Positions 6,929-13,732 of a stretch of DNA of 16,731 nucleotides are shown here, piece by piece. The stretch spans positions 1-16,731 of the forward strand of contig CAXSEF010000071.1 in NCBI GenBank assembly GCA_964236535.1. Reading direction: 5' to 3'. The stretch comes from CAXSEF01 sp964236535. Its GTDB lineage: Bacteria; Pseudomonadota; Alphaproteobacteria; Acetobacterales; Acetobacteraceae. The notes beneath the pieces are model-generated. The model made no database searches and was not told the DNA's origin. It was given only the letters and a program-made list of their open reading frames with translations. Each line of letters begins with the position of its first letter. Position 1 is the first letter of the stretch. Made by a program: the position numbers and the translations under genes.

Positions 6929-8430
6929 CAGGCGTGCGCCACAAGCTGGGCGAGAGCTGCGCGGGCGTCGAGCAGGGACTGCGCCTGGGCAAGCCAGTCC
7001 GCCATCGCGTCCTTTGCGGGCCCTTGCAGGGTCCGCACGACCTGCACGGTGCCGGCAAGGTCGCCGGCGTCGAGCGCGTCCTGGGCCCGCGCGAGCACGC
7101 CAGAGGCCGGGTCGCCAACGACGACACTGTCGCCCTGGCGGACGACGACCCCCTGCTGCACACGGGCCCAGATGCGGCCGAGGAAGGGCCGGTCGGCGGA
7201 TTGCGGCTGGCTTGCCTGGCGCGCAGCCTCGGCGGCATCGGCGAAGCCGAGCTTGAGTGCGGCTTCGGTTGGAGGTGGGGCGTTGGCGTATCTCGCCAGC
7301 GCAGGTGGGGCGTCGGGAAGGGTCCCGAGCGAATGGCCGGCGGCGAGGTCGACCTGGGCAGATTGCAGCTGCGCCATGCGACCGGCGCGCGCGGCGAGTC
7401 CGGCGACCTTGCCGGAGGACTGCTCGACGATGCCGAGGCGGGTCTCGATGGCGGCAAGGCGGGCGCTGGCCGTGGCGAGGTTGGTTTGCTGCGCGGCGGC
7501 GGCGATGCCGAGCTGCTTCGCGGCCGCTGCAGCGGCCGCATCCTGCTTCGTGCCGAGGTCCGATGCCAGGGTCTGGCGCGCGGCTTGATCGGCGGCGGTG
7601 GCAGCGTCGATGCGGCCGGACAGCGCGGCGGAGCCGGCGTCGATGCGACCGCCCAGCGCGGTGGCGAGGGCGTCGCGCGCGGACTTGTCGGCGTCCTGGT
7701 CGGCGGCGATCTGGTGCTCCAGCCCGGCGAGGGCTGCGACGGCCCCGGAGCGGGCCTGGGTGATGGCGGCGTCGGTGCGGCCGTTGACGCTGTCCATGTC
7801 GGCCTGCTGGCGGGCGCCGAGCTGGTCCTCGCGGGTGGCCAGCGCATCGATGCGGCGCGACAGCTCGGTCAGGTCCTGGGCGCCGGCGCCGACCGCGGAT
7901 TTCTCCAGCGCGCCAAGGCGCTGGTCGAGCGGGGCGAGGTCGGCGGGCTTGCGGGCCTCGAGCTCTGCGAGCCGCGGCTTGAGGGCGTCGAGCTGCCCGG
8001 CAAGGGTGTCGCGCTGCTGCTTCGCGGCCTGGACCTCGCCGTCGAGGGCCTGCAACCGCCCGGTGTCCTGGGCCAGCTCGTTGCTGGGATGGGCCCAGAC
8101 GTAGGCGAGGCCGCCGGCGGTCAGCACGACGCCGGCAAGCGCCAGGGCGCCGAGCGCGGTCGCGGTGCGTGCGTTGCGCGCCGCGGCGTCGGTACTTGTG
8201 CGCAGCGAGGCGGGCGTGGCCGCGACATGCGGCAGCGGCCCGGGGGTCGCAGCCGCAGCTGGCGCGGCCTCTGCGGCGGCTGCGGCGTAGGGAACGGGGT
8301 CGGGGGCTGTGGCCGGGCCAGGGTCTGGTTGCGGCGCGGCGGGGGTTGGCCCGCCCACAATCTGGGCATCGGGCACGGGGCCGGCGCGGTTTGTGCGCTT
8401 GGCGCCGGGCGGAAGGTTGCGATCGCTCAT
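6928..8430 (-). CDS. mitofilin/Mic60-like membrane protein
   Basis: This 500-residue protein has the layout of alphaproteobacterial mitofilin (Mic60, COG4223) homologues. A Pro/Ala-rich cytosolic N-terminus (about 18-80) is followed by one transmembrane segment (about 90-112, rich in Ala, Leu, Gly and Val). A long periplasmic coiled coil (about 115-400) then leads to a helical C-terminal domain with the segment VVRQGDSVVVGDPASGVLARAQDALDAGDLAGTVQVVRTLQGPAKDAMADWL. Known family members shape intracytoplasmic membranes or contact outer-membrane proteins. Its place between hemD and hemY is the order often reported for the bacterial gene. The ATG overlaps the hemD stop by four bases (ATGA). Longer in-frame extension upstream lies inside hemD and is not protein-like. 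Sequence identity is weak across this family, so the call rests on architecture and position. Confidence 0.8.
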   Translation of the reverse strand: MSDRNLPPGAKRTNRAGPVPDAQIVGGPTPAAPQPDPGPATAPDPVPYAAAAAEAAPAAAATPGPLPHVAATPASLRTSTDAAARNARTATALGALALAGVVLTAGGLAYVWAHPSNELAQDTGRLQALDGEVQAAKQQRDTLAGQLDALKPRLAELEARKPADLAPLDQRLGALEKSAVGAGAQDLTELSRRIDALATREDQLGARQQADMDSVNGRTDAAITQARSGAVAALAGLEHQIAADQDADKSARDALATALGGRIDAGSAALSGRIDAATAADQAARQTLASDLGTKQDAAAAAAAKQLGIAAAAQQTNLATASARLAAIETRLGIVEQSSGKVAGLAARAGRMAQLQSAQVDLAAGHSLGTLPDAPPALARYANAPPPTEAALKLGFADAAEAARQASQPQSADRPFLGRIWARVQQGVVVRQGDSVVVGDPASGVLARAQDALDAGDLAGTVQVVRTLQGPAKDAMADWLAQAQSLLDARAALAQLVAHA

Positions 8431-9176
8431 AGCAGGGCCAGAACTCCGTCCAGGGTCGGGTGTCGCGCTACGGCGAGTCGCCGCCACGGCAAAGCGTGTA
8501 GCGCGGCGGCGGCGCGCTCGCCAATTACCACAGCCTCGACCGTGGTCAGCGCGGGCACAAGGGCAGGCGGCAGTGTGGTCACGAAGGCGCGCGCGGTCTC
8601 GGCGGAAAGGAACAGCGCCGCGTGCAGGCGGCGAGCGGCCAGTGCGTCCCGGGCAGCAGACGGGAAGCGGTTGACAGGGCCGGCGGCGTAGAGCACGCGG
8701 CGCAGCACCCGGAAGCCGCGGGCGCGCAGGTCCGTGGCCAGCCCATGGCCTTGGCCGTGGCCGCAGGCGAGCAGCAGCGGCCCGCCTGCCGGGTCGCACA
8801 GGCTGGCGGCAAGGCCGGCGAGCGCTGCCGCGTCGCCGTCGGCGCTATGCACGTGGGGGAAGCCGCGGGCGCGAGCGCGGGCGGCGGTGGCGTCGCCGAC
8901 GGCGAGCAGCGGGCGTTGATTGGGGGCGAGGCGGTCCGCCGCTCGGGGGCTGGCGGCGAGCGTGGCCTGGATGGCGGCGGCATCGGGCAGGCGGGCGGCG
9001 CGGTCGCGCAATATCAGGAACGGGGCGATCACTGGGTCGAAGCCGCGGGCGCGTAGCACGGAGGCGGTAGCGTCGGGCTCGGGGCGGGTGACGAGCACGA
9101 CGGGCGTGGCGGGTACGGCTGGCGCAGGGCTGGATGCGACGCAGCCGGGAACCTCGGGGTCAGGCGAAGATGTCAT
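8427..9176 (-). CDS. hemD: uroporphyrinogen-III synthase HemD
   Basis: HemD closes hydroxymethylbilane to uroporphyrinogen III with inversion of ring D, the step after HemC. The 249-residue protein is poorly conserved, as is usual for the family. It shows the N-terminal strand VVLVTRPEPDA (about 26-36), LRARGFDPVIAPFL, the AVGDATAARARARGF segment (about 92-106), DGDAAALAGL, a second-domain RVLYAAGP, LFLSAETARAF (about 188-198) and IGERAAAAL (about 218-226). The ATG at 9176 overlaps the end of hemC by 17 bases, and no better start is seen before VVLVTRPEP. The first 20 or so residues are therefore uncertain. The stop overlaps the mitofilin-like gene start. Position directly after hemC supports the call. 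Confidence 0.9.
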   Translation of the reverse strand: MTSSPDPEVPGCVASSPAPAVPATPVVLVTRPEPDATASVLRARGFDPVIAPFLILRDRAARLPDAAAIQATLAASPRAADRLAPNQRPLLAVGDATAARARARGFPHVHSADGDAAALAGLAASLCDPAGGPLLLACGHGQGHGLATDLRARGFRVLRRVLYAAGPVNRFPSAARDALAARRLHAALFLSAETARAFVTTLPPALVPALTTVEAVVIGERAAAALHALPWRRLAVARHPTLDGVLALL

Positions 9177-10212
9177 CCGGGCTGTCGGCGCGCAGCTCGG
9201 CGCCGAGATCGCGACCGAGGCGCTCGGCGTCGCTGGCGGGGCCGTGCCGGCTGCGCTTGAGCAGGAACGAGCCGTTCTCGCGGGCGACCAGGCCCGTGAG
9301 GTGAAGCATGCCGGCTTCGCCCGGTCTGGCCGGAAGCAGGCGAGCGTGGCCGCCGATTGGCGTGCGGCAGGACCCGTCAAGCACCGCGAGCATGGCGCGT
9401 TCGGCGGTGGAGACTGCGCGGGCCTCCGGGTCCTCGATGCCGGCAAGGAGTTCCTGCAAGGCCAGGTCGTCCTCGCGCACGGTGATGCCGACGATGCCCT
9501 GGCCGGCAGAGGGGACCATGGAGTCGGGGTCGAGGATCACCGACAAGGCGGGGGTGAGGCCGAGGCGGCGCAGGCCGGCCAGCGCCAGCATGCTGGCCGT
9601 GCATTCGCCTGCGGCCACCTTGTCGAGCCGGGTCTGCACGTTGCCGCGCAGCATGGCGACGCGCAGGTCGGGGCGGGCGTGCAACAGCTGGGCCTGCCGC
9701 CTGACCGAGGAGGTGCCGATCAGCGCACCGGCGGGGAGCACGGAATAGGGGTCGGCGGGGTCGGGGATGCCGCAGTCGGGGCCGAGGATGAGGACGTCGC
9801 GCGCATCCTCGCGGCGCAGGGTGCAGGCGAGAACGATGCCGGGCGGGAGTGCCGTTTCCAGGTCCTTGAGGCTGTGCACGGCGAAGTCGATGCGACGCTC
9901 AACCAGGGCCTCGTGGATCTCCTTGGCGAACAGGCCTTTGCCGCCGATCTCGGCAAGCAGGCGGTCCTGCACGCGGTCGCCGGTGGTGCGGATGGCGTGT
10001 TCCTGGAACACCGTGCTGTCGCCGTAGAGAGGGGCACGCAGGACCGGGCAGAAGCGGCTGAGCAGGGCGAGGAAGGCGCGGGTCTGCACCAGGGCGAGCG
10101 GGGACGCGCGGGTGCCGACGCGCAGCGGCAGGCTGCGCTCGTGCGAGACGACCGAGTGGTTGCGATGCGCGAGCGGGGCGAGGATGGGGGGCAGGGGTTG
10201 GGACGCGGGCAT
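9160..10212 (-). CDS. hemC: porphobilinogen deaminase HemC
   Basis: HemC polymerises four porphobilinogens into hydroxymethylbilane in the cytosol. Conserved parts are RVGTRASPLALVQT (about 31-44), HSLKDL with catalytic Asp117, GTSSVRRQAQL (about 166-176), MLRGNVQTRL (about 187-196), PSAGQG (about 234-239) and GSCRTPIG, where Cys282 should carry the dipyrromethane cofactor. At 350 residues it is somewhat longer than the usual 300-320. The first 28 or so residues precede the conserved core and have no family counterpart I recognise, but no internal alternative start is visible. It is the first gene of the minus-strand heme operon and lies only 43 bases from the divergent tsaD. Confidence 0.96.
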   Translation of the reverse strand: MPASQPLPPILAPLAHRNHSVVSHERSLPLRVGTRASPLALVQTRAFLALLSRFCPVLRAPLYGDSTVFQEHAIRTTGDRVQDRLLAEIGGKGLFAKEIHEALVERRIDFAVHSLKDLETALPPGIVLACTLRREDARDVLILGPDCGIPDPADPYSVLPAGALIGTSSVRRQAQLLHARPDLRVAMLRGNVQTRLDKVAAGECTASMLALAGLRRLGLTPALSVILDPDSMVPSAGQGIVGITVREDDLALQELLAGIEDPEARAVSTAERAMLAVLDGSCRTPIGGHARLLPARPGEAGMLHLTGLVARENGSFLLKRSRHGPASDAERLGRDLGAELRADSPDDIFA

Positions 10213-10255
10213 CGGCGTGTCCTATTACCCGGCGCACGGAAAGGAAAGCGAGCGG
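10213..10255. promoter_or_regulatory. 43-base divergent region between hemC and tsaD
   Basis: This short gap must hold or overlap the start signals of both operons. An AT-rich hexamer reads TATTAC on the plus strand (10223-10228) and TAATAG on the minus strand, so -10 elements for the two directions would overlap. A loose plus-strand -35, TTGGGA at 10198-10203 with a 19-base spacer, lies inside hemC. A ribosome site AAGGAAAG (about 10240-10247) serves tsaD. The promoters are inferred. Confidence 0.3.
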
Positions 10256-11656
10256 ATGCACAGCGGGAGGCCGACGAGGGCCAGCGCCGGACATGGTGAT
10301 CGCGGCGGAACTGGGGAGGTTGCGGGCGCCGGCGCTGCTGGCGCGGCTTGGGTGCCGAGGTTGCAGGGCTGGAGCGCGTCCGGGGCGCCGGGCGCGGCGG
10401 TCGGGTCGGAACCGGGCGCACGGCCGGTGCTAGGACCGGTGCTAGGACCAGTTCTAGGAATTGAGTCCTCGTGCGACGAGACCGGAGTGGCAGTGCTGTC
10501 GGGCGCGGGGATGGTGCTCGCCGAGGCGCTGCTGAGCCAGCAGGAGCATGCAGCGTTCGGGGGTGTGGTGCCCGAGATCGCGGCGCGCGCGCACCTGGCG
10601 CATCTGCCACAGATGGTGCGCGCTGTCCTGCGGCAGGCGCGTCTGCTGCCCGAGGAGCTGGGGGCGGTGGCCGCGACGGTAGGGCCGGGACTGATCGGCG
10701 GGCTGATCGTCGGCAGCGGGGTGGGCAAGGGGCTGGCGCTGGCAGCCGGGGTGCCGTTTGTCGCGGTCAACCACCTGGAGGCACATGCGCTGTCGGCACG
10801 GCTGCCGGGGCTGGGTGCGCCCGGGCTGGACAGCGATGGGCCGGGTGGCGAGGCAACGGACGGTGTGAGTGGCGGCGGTTCGGAGGGCGTAACGTTCCCG
10901 TATGTGCTGCTGCTGGTTTCAGGCGGGCACTGCCAGTGCGTGGCGGTCGAAGGCGTCGGGCGCTACCGCCGGCTGGGCGGGACCATCGATGACGCGGTGG
11001 GCGAGGCGTTCGACAAGGTGGCGAAGATGCTGGGGCTGGGCTGGCCGGGCGGCCCGGCACTGGAGCGGCTGGCACGGTCGGGTGATGCGACCGGGGTCCG
11101 GCTGCCGCGGCCGCTACTAGGGCGCGAGGGGTGCGACTTCAGCTTCAGTGGACTGAAGACGGCGGTGGCGCAGCGGGTGGCAGCGTATCCGGCGGGGCCG
11201 CTGCAGGCAGGTGATGCGGCGGATATCGCGGCAGGGTTCCAGGCGGCGTGCGCGGAGGTGCTGGCCGACCGGGCGGGGCGGGCGCTGGCGATGCTGTCGG
11301 GACCGGGATTGGCGGCAACGGCGCTGGTGGTGGCGGGCGGGGTGGCGGCGAATGCTGCGGTGCGCGCGGCGCTGCAGGCGGTGGCCCAGGCGCGAGGGGT
11401 GCGGCTGGTGGCGCCCCCGGTGCGGCTGTGCACCGACAACGCGGTGATGGTGGCGTGGGCGGCGATCGAGCGGTTGCGGCTGGGCGAGGCGGACGGGCGT
11501 GGGGTGGCGCCGCGGCCACGCTGGCCGCTTGAGGAGTTGCGGGAGCCTGGGATGGCGGGCGACGCGGCCGCAGCTGGAGGCACGGGAGGCGAGACGGTAG
11601 GGCGGGGCGGGGCGGGTACCCCGGGGGAAATGGCCGGCGGGCGGAGCTTGGCGTGA
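10256..11656 (+). CDS. tsaD: tRNA t6A37 threonylcarbamoyltransferase TsaD
   Basis: TsaD transfers threonylcarbamoyl from TC-AMP to N6 of adenosine 37 in ANN-decoding tRNAs, working with TsaB and TsaE. The ASKHA-fold core begins VLGIESSCDETGVAVL (about 66-81). The metal ligands His173 and His177 lie in NHLEAHAL. VSGGHCQ follows at 221-227, then DDAVGEAFDKVAKMLGL, FSFSGLKTA, VAGGVAANAAVR and CTDNAVMVAW with Asp394. At 466 residues it is about 110-120 longer than usual. The excess comes from a Gly/Ala-rich N-terminal extension (about 65 residues), a Gly/Asp-rich insertion (about 186-212) and a Gly-rich tail (about 431-466). The ATG at 10256 has a good ribosome site. GTG codons at 10427 or 10439 would give a normal-length N-terminus, so the true start is uncertain. 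The stop overlaps rlmJ. Confidence 0.95.
   Translation: MHSGRPTRASAGHGDRGGTGEVAGAGAAGAAWVPRLQGWSASGAPGAAVGSEPGARPVLGPVLGPVLGIESSCDETGVAVLSGAGMVLAEALLSQQEHAAFGGVVPEIAARAHLAHLPQMVRAVLRQARLLPEELGAVAATVGPGLIGGLIVGSGVGKGLALAAGVPFVAVNHLEAHALSARLPGLGAPGLDSDGPGGEATDGVSGGGSEGVTFPYVLLLVSGGHCQCVAVEGVGRYRRLGGTIDDAVGEAFDKVAKMLGLGWPGGPALERLARSGDATGVRLPRPLLGREGCDFSFSGLKTAVAQRVAAYPAGPLQAGDAADIAAGFQAACAEVLADRAGRALAMLSGPGLAATALVVAGGVAANAAVRAALQAVAQARGVRLVAPPVRLCTDNAVMVAWAAIERLRLGEADGRGVAPRPRWPLEELREPGMAGDAAAAGGTGGETVGRGGAGTPGEMAGGRSLA
10426..10461 (+). repeat. 12-base tandem repeat, three units, in tsaD
   Basis: The unit ggtgctaggacc occurs twice exactly (10426-10437, 10438-10449), followed by a diverged third copy (10450-10461) that differs at four positions. 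In frame it encodes Val-Leu-Gly-Pro, Val-Leu-Gly-Pro, Val-Leu-Gly-Ile. The third unit is the conserved family motif at the start of the TsaD core. Confidence 0.9.
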
Positions 11657-12594
11657 ACTACCGGCATGCCTTCCATGCCGGCAATGCGGCGGACTGCGTC
11701 AAGCACGCGTTGCTGGTCTGGCTGGTCGGAGCGATGCAGCGCAAGCCGGGGGGATTCCTGGCGATTGACACCCATGCGGGGGCGGGGCGATCCGACCTTG
11801 CGGGCGGGGCGGCGGCGCGCACCGGGGAATGGCGGCAGGGCATCGGCCGGCTGTGGCCGGACCCGCCTGAGGTGCTGCTCGGGTACGTGGCGCTGGCCGT
11901 GCCAGGAGGAGTACCGGCGGCGGATGGTGAGCCGCGCGGGTCGGCGATTGGCGACGTGGCCGAAGCAGGCGAGGCAGACGGGCCAGGCGAGGCGGGCGGG
12001 ACGGGCGAGGCAGAGGGGGCGGTAGGTGCGCGTTACTACTTGGGCTCGCCGGGGCTCCTGCGGGGTTTGCTGCGGGTGCAGGACCGGCTGGTGTGCTGCG
12101 AGCTGCACCCCGAGGAGCACGCGGCGCTGCGGCGACTGTTCGCAGGCGATACCCGGGTGGGGGTGCATCTGCGCGACGGGTATGCGGCGCTGCGCGCGTT
12201 CCTGCCGCCGGCCGAGCGGCGCGCGCTGGTGCTGATCGACCCGCCGTTCGAGCGGGCGGGAGAGTTCAGCCGGCTCGTCGAAGCGCTGGTGGCGGCGCAA
12301 GCGCGGTTCGGCGATGCGGTGCTGGCGGCGTGGTACCCAATCAAGCATCGGGCGCCGGTGCGCACGTTCCACGCGGCACTCCGCGAGAGCCGGCTGCGCG
12401 ATGTGGTGGCCGCCGAGCTGTGGCTGCGCGCCCCGACCGATCCGGAACGGCTGAACGGCTGCGGGCTGGTGGTGGTGCGGCCGCCGTGGCGGTTCGAGGC
12501 GGCGGCGGCGGGGCTGCTTGCGGCACTGCTGGCGCGGCTGGGCAAGGGTGAGGCCGGGCAGGGGTTCGATGTCGTGCGGCTCAGTGGTGAGTAG
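11653..12594 (+). CDS. rlmJ: 23S rRNA (adenine-2030 N6) methyltransferase RlmJ
   Basis: RlmJ methylates N6 of adenosine 2030 in 23S rRNA using S-adenosylmethionine. The family N-terminus NYRHAFHAGNAADCVKHALL is at 2-21. Later motifs are DTHAGAGRSDL (SAM-binding, about 39-49), Tyr/Leu-Gly-Ser-Pro at 129-133, CELHPEE (about 149-155) and the catalytic DPPFE at 196-200. The chosen start is a GTG overlapping the tsaD TGA by four bases, which puts the conserved motif right at the N-terminus. At 313 residues it is about 30 longer than the E. coli protein. The extra length is a Gly/Glu/Ala-rich stretch (about 84-126) just before the GSPGLL segment, probably a disordered loop. The low-complexity insertion resembles those in TsaD. 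Confidence 0.94.
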   Translation: MNYRHAFHAGNAADCVKHALLVWLVGAMQRKPGGFLAIDTHAGAGRSDLAGGAAARTGEWRQGIGRLWPDPPEVLLGYVALAVPGGVPAADGEPRGSAIGDVAEAGEADGPGEAGGTGEAEGAVGARYYLGSPGLLRGLLRVQDRLVCCELHPEEHAALRRLFAGDTRVGVHLRDGYAALRAFLPPAERRALVLIDPPFERAGEFSRLVEALVAAQARFGDAVLAAWYPIKHRAPVRTFHAALRESRLRDVVAAELWLRAPTDPERLNGCGLVVVRPPWRFEAAAAGLLAALLARLGKGEAGQGFDVVRLSGE

Positions 12595-13573
12595 CGCGCA
12601 GGCCGGCAGCGTCGGGCCGGGCGGCGCGGCAAGCGGGACGCGGATCGCCGTGGTGGGGGCGGGAGCCTGGGGGACGGCGCTTGCGGTGCAGTGCCTGCGG
12701 GCGGGGGCGGAGGTGACGCTGTGGGCGCGCGACGTCGGGCGGGCCGAGCGGACGCCGCGGCTTGCCGGCTTCGCGTTGCCGGCGGGCGTGCTGGTGCAGG
12801 CGTTGCCCGAGCAGGCCGACGCGATCCTGCTGTGCGTGCCGATGCAGTCGCTGCGCGCAGTGACGGGCGCGATGCGGCCGCGGGTGCCGCTGGTCGCGTG
12901 CTGCAAGGGAGTGGAGGCGGACACCGGGCTGCTGCCGCTCGAGGTTCTGGCGGAGCTGCATCCCGGGCAGCCGACAGCGGTGCTGAGCGGGCCCAACTTC
13001 GCGCACGAGATCGCGGCCGGGCAGCCAGCCGCCTCGGTGCTGGCGGCGGTGGATCCGGCGCTGCGGGAGAGGCTGGTGGGGCTGCTGGCGACGCCGGGAT
13101 TCCGGCTCTACGGCAACGACGACGTGGTCGGCGTGCAGGTGGGAGGTGCTGCGAAGAACGTGGTGGCGATCGCGGCCGGGGCGGTGGTGGGGGCGCGGCT
13201 GGGAGAGAACGCGCGGGCGGCGCTGGTGACGCGCGGGCTGGTGGAGATCGGGCGACTCGCGGCCTCGCTCGGCGGGCGGGCGGACACCGTGGCGGGGCTA
13301 TCCGGGCTCGGCGACCTGCTGCTGACCTGCACCGGGGAGTCGAGCCGCAACTTCCGCTTCGGGCTGGCGCTCGGCCGTGGGGAACGGCCGGCGGAGGCGG
13401 CGCTTGCGCAGGCCGGCGTGGTCGAGGGGGCGGCGACAGCAGCGGCGTTGCTGGCGCGGGGGCGGGGGCTCGACCTGCCTGTATGCGCGGCGGTGGCGGG
13501 GCTGGTGGCGGGAGAGACGGGGCTGGACGAGGCGATCGCGGCGCTGCTGGCGCGGCCGCGGCGGGACGAGTAA
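12569..13573 (+). CDS. gpsA: glycerol-3-phosphate dehydrogenase (NAD(P)+) GpsA
   Basis: GpsA reduces dihydroxyacetone phosphate to sn-glycerol 3-phosphate for phospholipid synthesis. The nucleotide-binding motif is GAGAWGTA (30-37). Further motifs are LLCVPMQSLR (about 87-96), CCKGVE (about 111-116), LSGPNFAHEIA (about 139-149), the catalytic Lys196 in GGAAKNVVAIAAG, ENARAALVTRG (about 213-223) and GLSGLGDLLLTCTG (about 243-256). The start is not certain. The ATG at 12569 gives 334 residues and overlaps rlmJ by 26 bases; GTG codons at 12584 and 12587 are alternatives that shorten the unconserved leader. The leader of about 20 residues before the Rossmann motif is Gly/Ser/Ala-rich. It is the last gene of the tsaD-rlmJ-gpsA run and is followed by the best-formed 3'-end repeat. 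Confidence 0.95.
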   Translation: MSCGSVVSSAQAGSVGPGGAASGTRIAVVGAGAWGTALAVQCLRAGAEVTLWARDVGRAERTPRLAGFALPAGVLVQALPEQADAILLCVPMQSLRAVTGAMRPRVPLVACCKGVEADTGLLPLEVLAELHPGQPTAVLSGPNFAHEIAAGQPAASVLAAVDPALRERLVGLLATPGFRLYGNDDVVGVQVGGAAKNVVAIAAGAVVGARLGENARAALVTRGLVEIGRLAASLGGRADTVAGLSGLGDLLLTCTGESSRNFRFGLALGRGERPAEAALAQAGVVEGAATAAALLARGRGLDLPVCAAVAGLVAGETGLDEAIAALLARPRRDE

Positions 13574-13625
13574 GGGAAGAAAGGCCAGGGCGCTGCCCTG
13601 GACCCGCTGGGGCCTGAGGCCCCAG
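13574..13625 (+). repeat. 3'-end double-hairpin repeat, copy C (after gpsA)
   Basis: This is the best-formed copy and starts right after the stop with gggaagaaaggcc. Hairpin 1 is ccagggc/gccctgg (13585-13591 with 13595-13601, loop gct). Hairpin 2 is ctggggcc/ggccccag (13607-13614 with 13618-13625, loop tga). The segment gaccc separates the stems and agaccc follows. It can serve as the reference copy for the others. Confidence 0.8.
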
Positions 13626-13675
13626 ACCCGCACATGTTCTGGGGCGGTGGCCGAGGTTATTGCAGGGCTTGAGGG

Positions 13676-13732
13676 ATGGATTGCAAAGCCTTCGCCTTTG
13701 CCGGAGTCCAGAGTCAGAGCCTTTGGCCTTGC
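13676..13732 (-). repeat. 3'-end repeat, copy G (after xth, minus strand)
   Basis: Read on the minus strand directly after the xth stop, it gives ggcaaggccaaaggctctgac, then ctctggactcc, then a second imperfect stem caaagg-cgaagg-ctttgcaatcc. This follows the element order aaggcc, ctctg, ggac-cc, second hairpin. Stems carry mismatches. It faces copy C across the gpsA/xth convergent gap. Confidence 0.6.

Noticed and set aside
7480..7720. Repeated Ala-rich segments in the mitofilin-like gene as a DNA repeat array
   Set aside because: The periodicity is at protein level (coiled-coil heptads such as GRIDA-type units); the DNA units are not regular enough to call a repeat array.
6934..8691. A 585-codon plus-strand open frame opposite the mitofilin-like gene
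   Set aside because: It is antisense to a well-supported gene, is extremely Gly/Ala/Arg-rich with no family motif, and arises because high-GC DNA has few stop codons. Similar long frames lie opposite hemC (8920-10299), hemY (5987-6901), miaA (723-1904), rlmJ/tsaD (10963-12996) and gpsA/rlmJ (12036-13880).
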